A DNA stretch of 18,148 nucleotides from Lachnospiraceae bacterium (GTDB taxonomy: Bacteria; Bacillota; Clostridia; Lachnospirales; Lachnospiraceae). Both the position numbers and the translations under genes were made by a program. Below the pieces are notes generated by a model. That model had not been told where the DNA came from, did not search any database, and worked only from the letters and a program-made list of their open reading frames with translations. Shown here piece after piece: positions 7,228-14,817 of the stretch. Each line of letters opens with the position of its first letter. Within the stretch, counting starts at the first letter, position 1. The stretch is taken from assembly GCA_900770785.1 (NCBI GenBank), contig CAAGLJ010000049.1, positions 1-18,148 of the forward strand, in the 5' to 3' direction.

Positions 7228-8205
7228 GTGGAAAAGGAAGTATATATGCAGCAGGGACTGGATTTGAGAAGGCTTCTTCTGGTGTTGGGAAGAAGGCTCT
7301 GGCTGGCTGCTTTGGGTATCCTGGCGGGAGCATTGGCTGGAGCCGGCATCTATCTGGTGTATACCGGGATTACCAACGGGGAGCCGGAGTACAGGGCTTC
7401 ATCAGACTACTATATCAGCTTTAATTTTGGGGAGTTTGAACATGGAGATGACTATTATAATGCCTATACATGGGACGGGATTCTGCGGGATGACGATATT
7501 GTGGATTATGCCCTGACCCTTTTGCCTGAGGGAATTACCAAGGCTATGGTACAGGATGCTGTACAGGGTGAAATGCTGGGAGATTACCGGATTCTGACGG
7601 TACACGTAACCACCCATGATCCAGTGCTAACACAGCAGATAGCAGAAAGCTACCATGGGGCAATGGTTTATTTCGGAGAAATCAAAGATATGCTGGATCA
7701 TATTGAGGTGTGGAGCAGAGGAGAGGTGGTTCCTCTGGAAAAAAACACAAAGGCAGCCAATGCCGCTTTTCTGGGAGGCCTTCTGGGAGGTCTGGCAGTA
7801 CTTTTCGGACTGCTGGTCTATGTAGTCATGCAGGATGCCTTTTATGTGGAAAAGGATTTGACCAGGCGGTTTGGACTTCCTGTTTATGGGCTTTTTACCT
7901 CCAAAAAGGATGAGAGACAGGAAAGGATATACAGGGATAATCTTCACTTTACCTTCGGAGAAGCAAAAGTGGAAACCTGGAATGTGGAAAGGGTACCAAG
8001 GGCCAGTGAGTATGAAGGACTCCGACAAGCGGATGCAGTGCTTCTGGAGGTTTGCTGGGGACGGAATAACGGAGCACGGACGGAGCGGATACTGGAGTTG
8101 ATGGAGATACAGCAGTGCAGGGTAAGGGGCTTTTTGCTGACCGATGCAGATGCAGGCTTTCTTAAGGCTTATTATGGGCTGAAAAAGTCGGAAAGGTTCA
8201 CATAG
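7228..8205 (+). CDS. Wzz-type chain-length determinant with degenerate kinase-like C-terminal domain
   Basis: 325-residue polysaccharide co-polymerase-like membrane protein. An N-terminal helix (about 25-47) leads to a short external region (48-175) and a second glycine-rich helix (about 178-201), the two-helix topology of Wzz/CpsC proteins that control polymer length. The cytoplasmic tail (about 205-325) resembles the end of a BY-kinase/MinD-like domain: DLTRRFGLPVYGLF (210-223), ADAVLLEVCWGRNNGARTERILELME (268-293 region) and RVRGFLLTDADAGFLKAYYG (298-317). However, I find no Walker A, A' or B motif and no terminal tyrosine cluster, so it should not be an active kinase. The external part is shorter than in most Wzz proteins. 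It sits directly after the initiating transferase. Confidence 0.78.
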   Translation: MEKEVYMQQGLDLRRLLLVLGRRLWLAALGILAGALAGAGIYLVYTGITNGEPEYRASSDYYISFNFGEFEHGDDYYNAYTWDGILRDDDIVDYALTLLPEGITKAMVQDAVQGEMLGDYRILTVHVTTHDPVLTQQIAESYHGAMVYFGEIKDMLDHIEVWSRGEVVPLEKNTKAANAAFLGGLLGGLAVLFGLLVYVVMQDAFYVEKDLTRRFGLPVYGLFTSKKDERQERIYRDNLHFTFGEAKVETWNVERVPRASEYEGLRQADAVLLEVCWGRNNGARTERILELMEIQQCRVRGFLLTDADAGFLKAYYGLKKSERFT

Positions 8206-8246
8206 GGCCGAGAAGGAGAAAGCGCAAAAAGAAAGGGACGGACAAG

Positions 8247-9038
8247 ATGCAAGAGGTAAAAACGCTGGAAACATTGGTTTCTGCCCTGGGACAGCAGGTA
8301 GGCACTCTGGCAGAAAAGATGAACCTGCAGTCTGACGCAATCATCATTAATCAAGGTGAAGAAAACAGCTATCAGGAATATGAGTACAGAGGAAACCACA
8401 TTCGCGGGTACAGCTTTGCTGAGCGGGGGGTAGGGCTTTCCCGCAACAATGCTCTGCTCCGGGGCCGGGCAGATATCCTGTTATTTTCTGATGAAGATAT
8501 TGTTTATGAAGAGGGCTATGCCGGGAAGGTTCTGAAGGCCTTTCAGGAAAGGCCAAAGGCGGATATGCTTCTGTTCAATGTGGAAGTAGATGCCCAGCGG
8601 GCAACCTATCATATTGAAAAGGAACACCGGGTAAGATTTTACAATAGCGGACGTTATCCAACCTACAGCTTTGCCATACGCCGGGAGAAGCTGCATAAGG
8701 CAAATATCACCTTTTCCCTTTTGTTTGGCGGCGGAGCACCCTACAGTAATGGGGAAGACAGCCTGTTTTTACTGGACTGTCTGAAAAAAGGACTGAAGGT
8801 GTATGCCCTTCCCATTAATCTGGGAAGGGAACAACCCAGACCATCTACATGGTTTAAGGGGTATACTGAAAAATTCTTCTTTGACCGGGGAGTACTCTAC
8901 TTCTTTTTATATGGCAGGCTGTGTCATCTTATGGCAGTCAGATTCCTGCTGGCTCATGGAAAAACCATGTGTCAGGAGATTTCCTTAAAAAAGGCTTATC
9001 AACTGATGTGTGCAGGAATACGGGAAGGAAAGGCATAG
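8247..9038 (+). CDS. Glycosyltransferase, GT-A fold (family 2-related)
   Basis: 263-residue probable cytoplasmic glycosyltransferase lacking the classic N-terminal PVYN block but keeping the second half of the GT-A pattern. Visible are GLSRNNALLRGRADILLFSD (63-82), the DEDIVY metal-binding segment (82-87), and a conserved acceptor-side motif GGGAPYSNGEDSLFLLDCL (161-179) in which Glu170-Asp171 would be the catalytic-base region. Similar proteins occur in clostridial capsule loci as 'glycosyltransferase family A'. AAAGGGA (8232-8238) precedes the ATG by about 8 nt. The linked sugar cannot be predicted. Confidence 0.75.
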   Translation: MQEVKTLETLVSALGQQVGTLAEKMNLQSDAIIINQGEENSYQEYEYRGNHIRGYSFAERGVGLSRNNALLRGRADILLFSDEDIVYEEGYAGKVLKAFQERPKADMLLFNVEVDAQRATYHIEKEHRVRFYNSGRYPTYSFAIRREKLHKANITFSLLFGGGAPYSNGEDSLFLLDCLKKGLKVYALPINLGREQPRPSTWFKGYTEKFFFDRGVLYFFLYGRLCHLMAVRFLLAHGKTMCQEISLKKAYQLMCAGIREGKA

Positions 9039-9064
9039 GAAGGGGAAGTAAGGAGAAAACAGGA

Positions 9065-10216
9065 ATGTGGCTTTATCTATTGATTACCCTGATTACCATT
9101 GTAATTGCCTGTTTTGTAAATAATAAAGAACAGGTGATATTGTCAGGGGAACCAAAACAAGTATATAGACGGGAAGGGATAACCCGAAGGCAGGGATTGA
9201 ATCTGCTCTGCCTTGGGGCTATTTTTGTTATTCTTTTTCTTCTTTCTGCATTTCGGCTGGAGGTGGGAAACGATTATGGCACCTATGTAGATACCATCCA
9301 TGAAATCTACGTGGGGGGCTATGTAGTAACGGAGCCTTTGTTTAATGGAATAGTAAGGCTTTTATGTGAACTGTCAGGGGGAGAAAATTATCTTCTGGTA
9401 TTTGCGGTCTTTGCCTTTGCCACCATAGCCCTGTTTTTGGACGTTTTGTATAAGCAGTGTGATCACTTCTTTTCAGGCTTTTTTCTGTTTATGACATTAG
9501 GAATATATTTTCGCACCTTTAATACGGTACGCTACTATTTCGTGCTGGCTCTTACCCTTTACTCCTTTAGGTATGTGCTGCGAAGGGAATACGGAAAGTT
9601 TATCCTATTGATTGGTCTGGGGGCTCTTTTCCATAAGTCGGTGCTGGTGGTGATTCCCCTTTATCTTCTGGCAGTCCTGCCCTGGAAAAAATGGCATGTA
9701 GCGGCTATGACAGCTGTGGGAGCGGCAGCAGTAGTGTTCCAGAATCAGCTGATTCAGCTGGCCCTGTTTTTTTACCCCTCTTATCGCAACACGATTTATC
9801 TGGAAACAGAAAGCGGATTTAAGGGAAATCTGATGACCCTGGTAAGATGTGGAGCAGTATTGGTTCTGGGCCTTTATTGCTATAAGGAAAGCATAGAAGG
9901 AAAGAAGGAAAACCGATTCTTTTTTCAGTTGAATCTGATGTCTATTGGTCTGTACACCTTCGCCTCCTTTCTTCCATTGGTGGGAAGAATAGGCTATTAT
10001 TTAATTACATCGCATATGCTGTTTATTCCTGCTCTGCTGTGCGGGATAAAAGACGGGAAAAAAAAGAAGATACTGACTGCAGCGGTAGTCGTGGCCTGTA
10101 TTCTCTACTTTCTTCTATTTTTACGAACAGCAAATCAGGAGGGGGTAAGGGTTTTGCCCTATAAATCCTGGCTATTTTATGAAAAGGAATTTTTAAATGC
10201 AGGACAAATTTTTTAG
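9065..10216 (+). CDS. EpsG family polysaccharide polymerase (Wzy-like)
   Basis: 383-residue polytopic membrane protein of the EpsG family, which is thought to polymerise lipid-linked repeat units on the outer face of the membrane. About ten helices are visible. Family landmarks are FRLEVGNDYGTYV (63-75), TEPLFN (89-94), FNTVRYYF (152-159), GALFHKS (186-192) and VGRIGYYL (306-313), spread as in EpsG. The ATG at 9065 is chosen because AGGAG lies 9 nt upstream and a hydrophobic helix starts at once; a longer reading frame upstream overlaps the preceding glycosyltransferase and lacks such support. Its last 20 bases overlap the next gene, suggesting translational coupling. Confidence 0.88.
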   Translation: MWLYLLITLITIVIACFVNNKEQVILSGEPKQVYRREGITRRQGLNLLCLGAIFVILFLLSAFRLEVGNDYGTYVDTIHEIYVGGYVVTEPLFNGIVRLLCELSGGENYLLVFAVFAFATIALFLDVLYKQCDHFFSGFFLFMTLGIYFRTFNTVRYYFVLALTLYSFRYVLRREYGKFILLIGLGALFHKSVLVVIPLYLLAVLPWKKWHVAAMTAVGAAAVVFQNQLIQLALFFYPSYRNTIYLETESGFKGNLMTLVRCGAVLVLGLYCYKESIEGKKENRFFFQLNLMSIGLYTFASFLPLVGRIGYYLITSHMLFIPALLCGIKDGKKKKILTAAVVVACILYFLLFLRTANQEGVRVLPYKSWLFYEKEFLNAGQIF

Positions 10217-11024
10217 TATAATCGTGGTGGCTCTGAATCCGGGCGAGAAGCTTAACAGTACATTGAACAGTATCGTAAAGCAGAGCTTTCAGCATTACGA
10301 GGTTATCGTCAAGGATGGAGGCAGCACAGACGGCAGTATAGAACAACTGGAAAAGGATGGCTTTTTTGCGGTGCATTCCCGGTTTTTACTGGTAAGAGAA
10401 AAGGATGACAGTATATATGAGGGAATGAATCAGGCAGTAGAACTGGCAGAAGGAGAGTATATCCTGTTTTTAAACTGTGGAGATCTGCTCTATGATGAAA
10501 AGGTATTGGAGCAGGTGGCAGCTTTTATTGGAGACAGGCAAGAGCCAGGGGCTATCTATTATGGAAACCAGTACAACCTCCAGCAGAAAAGTGTGGTCTA
10601 TTCCGCTCCCCAAATCAATGATTTTACCTGCTATCGTAATGTTCCCTGCCATCAGGTCTGTTTTTACAGCAGGGACTTATTCAAGGAAAGAGCTTATAAT
10701 CCGGCTTATCAGGTAAGGGCGGATTATGAACATTTTCTTTATTGCGTATATGAAAAAAGAGCTAAGACCTTTTCCATGCCTGTTCTGGTTGCTTCCTATG
10801 AAGGCGGCGGCTTTTCGGAAACGGCTGAGAACCGCAGGCGGTCAGCCGGAGAGCATAGGGAGATTACCGGAAAATACCTGGGCAGGGCAAAGGTAAGAAG
10901 ATATCGGCTGGTAATGTGGCTGACACTGGCTCCTGTAAGAACCAGGATGGCAGAGAGTCCGGTTCTTTCGGGAATATATAATGGAATAAAAGGAGCAGTA
11001 TATGGGTTACTGCACAAAAAATAA
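10197..11024 (+). CDS. Family 2 glycosyltransferase
   Basis: 275-residue GT2 enzyme of the WcaE/PglI-like group. It shows FSIIVVALNPGEKL at the N-terminus, VKDGGSTDGS (38-47), REKDDSIYEGMNQAVELAEG (67-86), the metal-binding site FLNCGD (91-96, with Asn-Cys replacing the more common Asp), NVPCHQVCFYSR (148-159) and VRADYEHFLYC (173-183). These blocks match the subfamily whose members carry 'GIYDAMNKG' and 'HQ' motifs. The ATG lies inside the end of the EpsG gene with AAGGAA 7 nt upstream. It likely adds a sugar to the growing repeat unit on the cytoplasmic face. Confidence 0.88.
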   Translation: MQDKFFSIIVVALNPGEKLNSTLNSIVKQSFQHYEVIVKDGGSTDGSIEQLEKDGFFAVHSRFLLVREKDDSIYEGMNQAVELAEGEYILFLNCGDLLYDEKVLEQVAAFIGDRQEPGAIYYGNQYNLQQKSVVYSAPQINDFTCYRNVPCHQVCFYSRDLFKERAYNPAYQVRADYEHFLYCVYEKRAKTFSMPVLVASYEGGGFSETAENRRRSAGEHREITGKYLGRAKVRRYRLVMWLTLAPVRTRMAESPVLSGIYNGIKGAVYGLLHKK

Positions 11025-11037
11025 AGGATTGAATCAG

Positions 11038-12321
11038 ATGAAAGTGCTATGGATATTGAATCTTATGCCGCCTGCGGTGGGTATGCAGCTGGGAAAGGAA
11101 TGTAGTGTAAAGGAAGGCTGGATTTCCGGAATACTTTCCCGGGTGGTAAAGGAAGAGGAAGATATAGATTTGGGAATCTGCTATCCCGTTGCCACAAAAG
11201 AGGAGGAAAACAGGCAGAAGGTCAGGATAGGAGAAAAAAATATCATATGCTATGGCTTTGCAGAGGATGGCAGCAGGCCGGAGATTTACGATGAAGAGGC
11301 TCTGGTAAAAAGGTTTGGAGAAATTTTTGCTGATTTTGCTGCTGATTTGCTTCATGTATTTGGGACGGAATATGGTCATTGCCTGGCGGCAGTTAAGGCC
11401 TTTAACCGCCCCAAAAGAACACTGATTGGCCTGCAGGGAATTATCAGTGAATGTGCTGCAGAATATATGGCAGACTTACCCAAAACGGTCTATGAAAGGA
11501 ATTCTTTTCGGGACTGGCTTAAGCAGGATGGAATGGTGAGGCAGCAGGAGAAGTTTGCTCTCCGGGGAGAACGGGAAAAGCAGGCACTGAAGCTTACTTC
11601 CAATATAACAGGAAGAACCGATTTTGACCAAAAGGCAGCCAGACAAATTAATCCTCAGGCCAGGTATTTTTTCATGAACGAGACTCTTCGGGAAGAGTTT
11701 TATGAGGGAAAATGGGAGAAGGGGAAATGTACTTCCCACCGGATTTTTTTCAGTCAGGCAGATTATCCCCTGAAGGGCTTCCATTATCTATTGCAGGCTC
11801 TGCCGTTGATTCAGAATAGCTTTGCGGATGTGACCGTTGCCGTTGCCGGAAACAGTCTGATGAAAGGGGAAAGGCTTACGGACAGGCTGAAAATATCCGC
11901 ATACGGAAAATATCTGGAGAGTCTCATTATTGACTTGGGACTGGAGGGGAAAATTACCTTTTTGGGGAAGCTGTCAGCGGTACAAATGAAGGAGGAATAT
12001 TTAAAGTGTCATACCTTTGTCTGTGCCTCATCGCTGGAAAATTCCCCTAATTCGGTGGGAGAAGCCATGTGTCTGGGCGTTCCGGTGGTGGCTTCTGCTG
12101 TGGGGGGAATTCCCAGTATGCTGACTCACGAAAAGGAGGGGCTGCTTTTTGAAAAAGGAAATACCAGAGCACTGGCGGAGGCTGTCAAGAGGCTGTGGAA
12201 GGATGACGGGCTTTGTGAGAGGCTGTCCCAGGGAGCCTCTTTTAAAGCAAAGGCAACTCATGATGGGGAGAAAAATTTTAGCAGGCTGATGGAAATTTAT
12301 AAGGAGATTATGATAGAATAG
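11038..12321 (+). CDS. Family 4 glycosyltransferase (GT-B fold)
   Basis: 427-residue GT4 enzyme. The C-terminal nucleotide-sugar-binding half carries SQADYPLKGFHYLLQALPL (239-257), KITFLGKLS (305-313) and the retaining-transferase signature ASSLENSPNSVGEAMCLGVP (330-349) with Glu334-x7-Glu342, followed by VVASAVGGIPSML (350-362). The N-terminal acceptor half is about 230 residues and includes HVFGTEYGH (106-114), typical of EpsF/WcaL-like proteins. The ATG at 11038 is preferred over 11002 because AAAGGA (11023-11028) precedes it and MKVLWILN gives the usual first strand. It begins 14 nt after the previous stop. Confidence 0.9.
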   Translation: MKVLWILNLMPPAVGMQLGKECSVKEGWISGILSRVVKEEEDIDLGICYPVATKEEENRQKVRIGEKNIICYGFAEDGSRPEIYDEEALVKRFGEIFADFAADLLHVFGTEYGHCLAAVKAFNRPKRTLIGLQGIISECAAEYMADLPKTVYERNSFRDWLKQDGMVRQQEKFALRGEREKQALKLTSNITGRTDFDQKAARQINPQARYFFMNETLREEFYEGKWEKGKCTSHRIFFSQADYPLKGFHYLLQALPLIQNSFADVTVAVAGNSLMKGERLTDRLKISAYGKYLESLIIDLGLEGKITFLGKLSAVQMKEEYLKCHTFVCASSLENSPNSVGEAMCLGVPVVASAVGGIPSMLTHEKEGLLFEKGNTRALAEAVKRLWKDDGLCERLSQGASFKAKATHDGEKNFSRLMEIYKEIMIE

Positions 12322-12343
12322 GGGGATAAAAGGAGGAGGAAAT

Positions 12344-13612
12344 ATGGAAAAAGTAAAAATACAGAAGGTAACTCAGTCTATTATCAGGCTGCCCGGTGTT
12401 CGTTCTATCGGGATCATAGGAGATCCGGGGTGTGACGGTCTGGGAACATATAATATGAAGGTTTATGCTGGTGTTCTGGAAAAGAGTGCCAGAGATGATA
12501 TTACCATGGTGGTGGGGGATATGGTGCCGGAAGGAACCAATACCTATTATAATACCATCTGTTCATTGACGGAAACGGTGGCAGAAAATGATGTCTATGT
12601 ACTCAGGGGAAATCATGATACGGGAACCTATAAGGAGTTTTTCGGGCTGCAGAATTATGCTCTTCTACTGGAGGACTATGCGTTAATTGTACTGGACAAT
12701 GCCATGAGAACCTTTGAGGAAGAAGGGCTGAGACTGCTCAGTCAGGTATTGGATATGGCCGAAGTGAAGCAGGCAGTGATTACCTTTCACATTCCTGTAC
12801 CCAATAATTTTATTCAAAATTGTGTCTCTGAGGAGGAATTTGACCGCCTGAAAAAAGCCTACAGTACCCATAAGGATAAGGTAAAATATCTGGTTTGTGG
12901 GCACGTTCATTCCTGTTTTGTGGATGAGGTGGACGATATTCCTTTGCTTTGTACCGGTGGCGGCGGAGCCATGATTGAAGACGTATCGGAGGAAATAAGG
13001 GCCAGTGATATTGAACACCATATGATTCATCTGTACTCCAAAGAGGGGAAGATCGGCTACCAATTCGATACGCTTTCAGAGAACTGCTACCGTAAGGAGG
13101 CACAGGATCCGATTTTAAAGGAAAAAATTCTGGAAACGGTACAGGGTGAGCTGATGGCCCACTTGAAATATCTGATGTATGCTGACCGGGCAAAAAGGCG
13201 TGGCCTTAATCAGATTGCCACTCTTTTTAAGGCACTGGCGGCTTCCGAATATTACCATGCACGTAATTTCTATTCGGTTATTGAGCGTCCCCCGGCTTTC
13301 CAGGAATCGGCAAAAAGCTTTATTGAGACGGAGCAGTTTGAATACCAGCGCTTGTACAATATGCTGGAAACCTATGCGGAGGAAACTAATAAGCCTCTGG
13401 CGGCACAGGCATATAAGGCTGCTTCGGCAGCAGAAAAGGTTCATGCAAAGCTGTTAAAGGAAGTGGAGAATCTGGAGGAATTTTCCAGAGAAACCATCTA
13501 TGTCTGCCCTATTTGTGGCTTTCTGATGACTGATAAGGATGTACATAACCGCTGTCCCGTCTGCGGCTCTCCTAAACGGGAATACGAAACCTACGAGTCC
13601 GAAGGGGAATGA
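12344..13612 (+). CDS. Metallophosphoesterase-rubrerythrin-zinc ribbon fusion protein
   Basis: 422 residues in three parts. (a) About 18-240: calcineurin-like metallophosphoesterase with GDM (58-60), GNHD (89-92), His149 and GHVH (186-189). The first motif is GDPGCDG (26-32), so the usual Asp-x-His keeps Asp27 but lacks its His. (b) About 255-378: a ferritin-like four-helix domain with the diiron ligand pattern of rubrerythrin, Glu269, Glu302-x2-His305, a helix with Glu328/Glu330, and Glu364-x2-His367. (c) 386-417: YVCPICG and RCPVCG (Cys388, Cys391, Cys404, Cys407), a rubredoxin-type knuckle pair spaced by 12. Rubrerythrins reduce peroxide through a diiron site. Here the domain may sense or detoxify oxidant for, or protect, the metal-dependent phosphoesterase; this is inference. 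AGGAGG precedes the ATG. It sits between two GT4 genes, with 22-nt and 4-nt gaps, so it is part of the operon. Substrate unknown. Confidence 0.88.
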   Translation: MEKVKIQKVTQSIIRLPGVRSIGIIGDPGCDGLGTYNMKVYAGVLEKSARDDITMVVGDMVPEGTNTYYNTICSLTETVAENDVYVLRGNHDTGTYKEFFGLQNYALLLEDYALIVLDNAMRTFEEEGLRLLSQVLDMAEVKQAVITFHIPVPNNFIQNCVSEEEFDRLKKAYSTHKDKVKYLVCGHVHSCFVDEVDDIPLLCTGGGGAMIEDVSEEIRASDIEHHMIHLYSKEGKIGYQFDTLSENCYRKEAQDPILKEKILETVQGELMAHLKYLMYADRAKRRGLNQIATLFKALAASEYYHARNFYSVIERPPAFQESAKSFIETEQFEYQRLYNMLETYAEETNKPLAAQAYKAASAAEKVHAKLLKEVENLEEFSRETIYVCPICGFLMTDKDVHNRCPVCGSPKREYETYESEGE

Positions 13613-13616
13613 TTTT

Positions 13617-14789
13617 ATGAAAATCACCATGATTTCCAACTATATTAATCACCATCAAATCCCTTTTTCTCAGGCCCTTTATGAACGAATCGGGGAAGAT
13701 TACCGTTTTATTCAGACGGAGCCCATGGAAGAGGAACGGGTAGCTATGGGCTGGGAGGTGGATATCACTCAGCTTCCTTATGTGGTGTTGTTGGATGAAG
13801 CCCCCGGGTATGCCAGAGAATTGATTGAAGAAAGTGACATTCTTCTGGTAGGCTGGACCAGGAGGGAGGATTTGCTTGTCCAGAGGCTGGCTGGAGAGAA
13901 GCTGACCATAAGAATCAGTGAAAGACTTTATCGGGAAGGGCAGTGGAAGGCTGTTTCTCCCAGAGGCCTTTGGGCCAAATACAGGGAGCATACCCGTTAT
14001 CGAAAAAAGCCGGTGTATCTGCTTTGTGCAGGAGCTTATGTAGCCTCCGATTTTTCTCTGGTCAAGGCTTATCCGAATAAAATGTTTAAATTTGGCTATT
14101 TTCCTCAGACAAAGAAATTTACCGAACAGGAGCTGGCAGAGAATCACCCCTGGCCCAAAACCAGAAATGGAGGGGAGATTCAGCTGGTCTGGGCAGGGCG
14201 TTTTCTGCCGCTGAAGCACCCGGAATTTGCCCTGTGGGTGGCAGAAAGACTTAAGCTTGAAGGCTATTCCTTCCACCTTCATCTGATTGGAGGAGGGGAG
14301 CTGGAAGAAGAAATGAGAGCCTTTGTTTCGGAAAAAAAGCTGGAAGACAGGATTACCTTCTATGGGTTTTTGAAGCCGCAAGAGGTGCGCAGGATTATGG
14401 AGAAAAGCCATATCCATCTGTTTACCAGTAATCATCTGGAGGGCTGGGGAGCAGTGGTGAATGAGGCCATGAACAGTGGTTGTGCAGAGGTAGCCAGTGC
14501 CCGGGCCGGGGCAGTTCCTTTTCTGGTGCGCCCAGGAGAAAATGGTCTGATTTACCAAAAAGACAGCTTTGAAGATCTGCTGGCTCAGGTCAGGTTTCTG
14601 TTGGACAACCCTGAACAGGGAGAAAAAATGGGGAAGGCTGCCTATAAAACCATTGCAGAAGAATGGAACGAGCAAGAGGCAGCAGTACGTCTTCTGAAAT
14701 TTTATGAGCAGTGGAGAGAGGGGAGGATAAGCCCTCCTGCCTCCGGTCCCTTTAGCGTAGCCGGAGTGATTTCTCCGGCAGGAAGTTAG
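13617..14789 (+). CDS. Family 4 glycosyltransferase (GT-B fold)
   Basis: 390-residue GT4 enzyme. MKITMISNYINHHQ starts the N-terminal fold. The C-terminal half has LVWAGRFLPLKHPEFAL (190-206), RITFYGFLKPQEV (245-257) and NHLEGWGAVVNEAMNSGC (272-289) with the Glu275-x7-Glu283 signature, then ENGLIY (308-313). The ATG at 13617 follows the previous stop by 4 nt, with GAAGGGGA (13601-13608) upstream; a longer in-frame extension would overlap the preceding gene. An odd Ser/Pro/Ala/Gly tail (about 370-390) is encoded by a hairpin-rich stretch and looks added on. Confidence 0.9.
   Translation: MKITMISNYINHHQIPFSQALYERIGEDYRFIQTEPMEEERVAMGWEVDITQLPYVVLLDEAPGYARELIEESDILLVGWTRREDLLVQRLAGEKLTIRISERLYREGQWKAVSPRGLWAKYREHTRYRKKPVYLLCAGAYVASDFSLVKAYPNKMFKFGYFPQTKKFTEQELAENHPWPKTRNGGEIQLVWAGRFLPLKHPEFALWVAERLKLEGYSFHLHLIGGGELEEEMRAFVSEKKLEDRITFYGFLKPQEVRRIMEKSHIHLFTSNHLEGWGAVVNEAMNSGCAEVASARAGAVPFLVRPGENGLIYQKDSFEDLLAQVRFLLDNPEQGEKMGKAAYKTIAEEWNEQEAAVRLLKFYEQWREGRISPPASGPFSVAGVISPAGS
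14741..14779 (+). repeat. GC-rich alternative hairpins at the 3' end of a GT4 gene
   Basis: GCCGGAG (14760-14766) can pair with CTCCGGC (14773-14779) around a 6-base loop, or with an upstream CTCCGG copy (14741-14746). The two structures exclude each other. No T-run follows, so a simple terminator is unlikely; it could be an RNA processing or stability element, or a small repeat that inserted into the coding end. Confidence 0.4.
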
Positions 14790-14817
14790 AAAGGCTTGCA
14801 GAAAGGTAAGTGGGGAT

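Noticed and set aside
7627..8340. 237-codon open frame on the minus strand
   Set aside because: Antisense to the chain-length gene and the start of the next gene; Pro/Ser/Cys-rich with no motif, so a shadow frame.
8921..9064. In-frame N-terminal extension of the EpsG gene
   Set aside because: It overlaps the preceding glycosyltransferase by over 100 bases; ATG 9065 has an AGGAG site and starts directly with a membrane helix.
13572..14675. 367-codon open frame on the minus strand
   Set aside because: It lies wholly across a well-supported GT4 gene on the plus strand, has no recognisable domain and a Cys/His/Pro/Phe-rich composition typical of a shadow frame.
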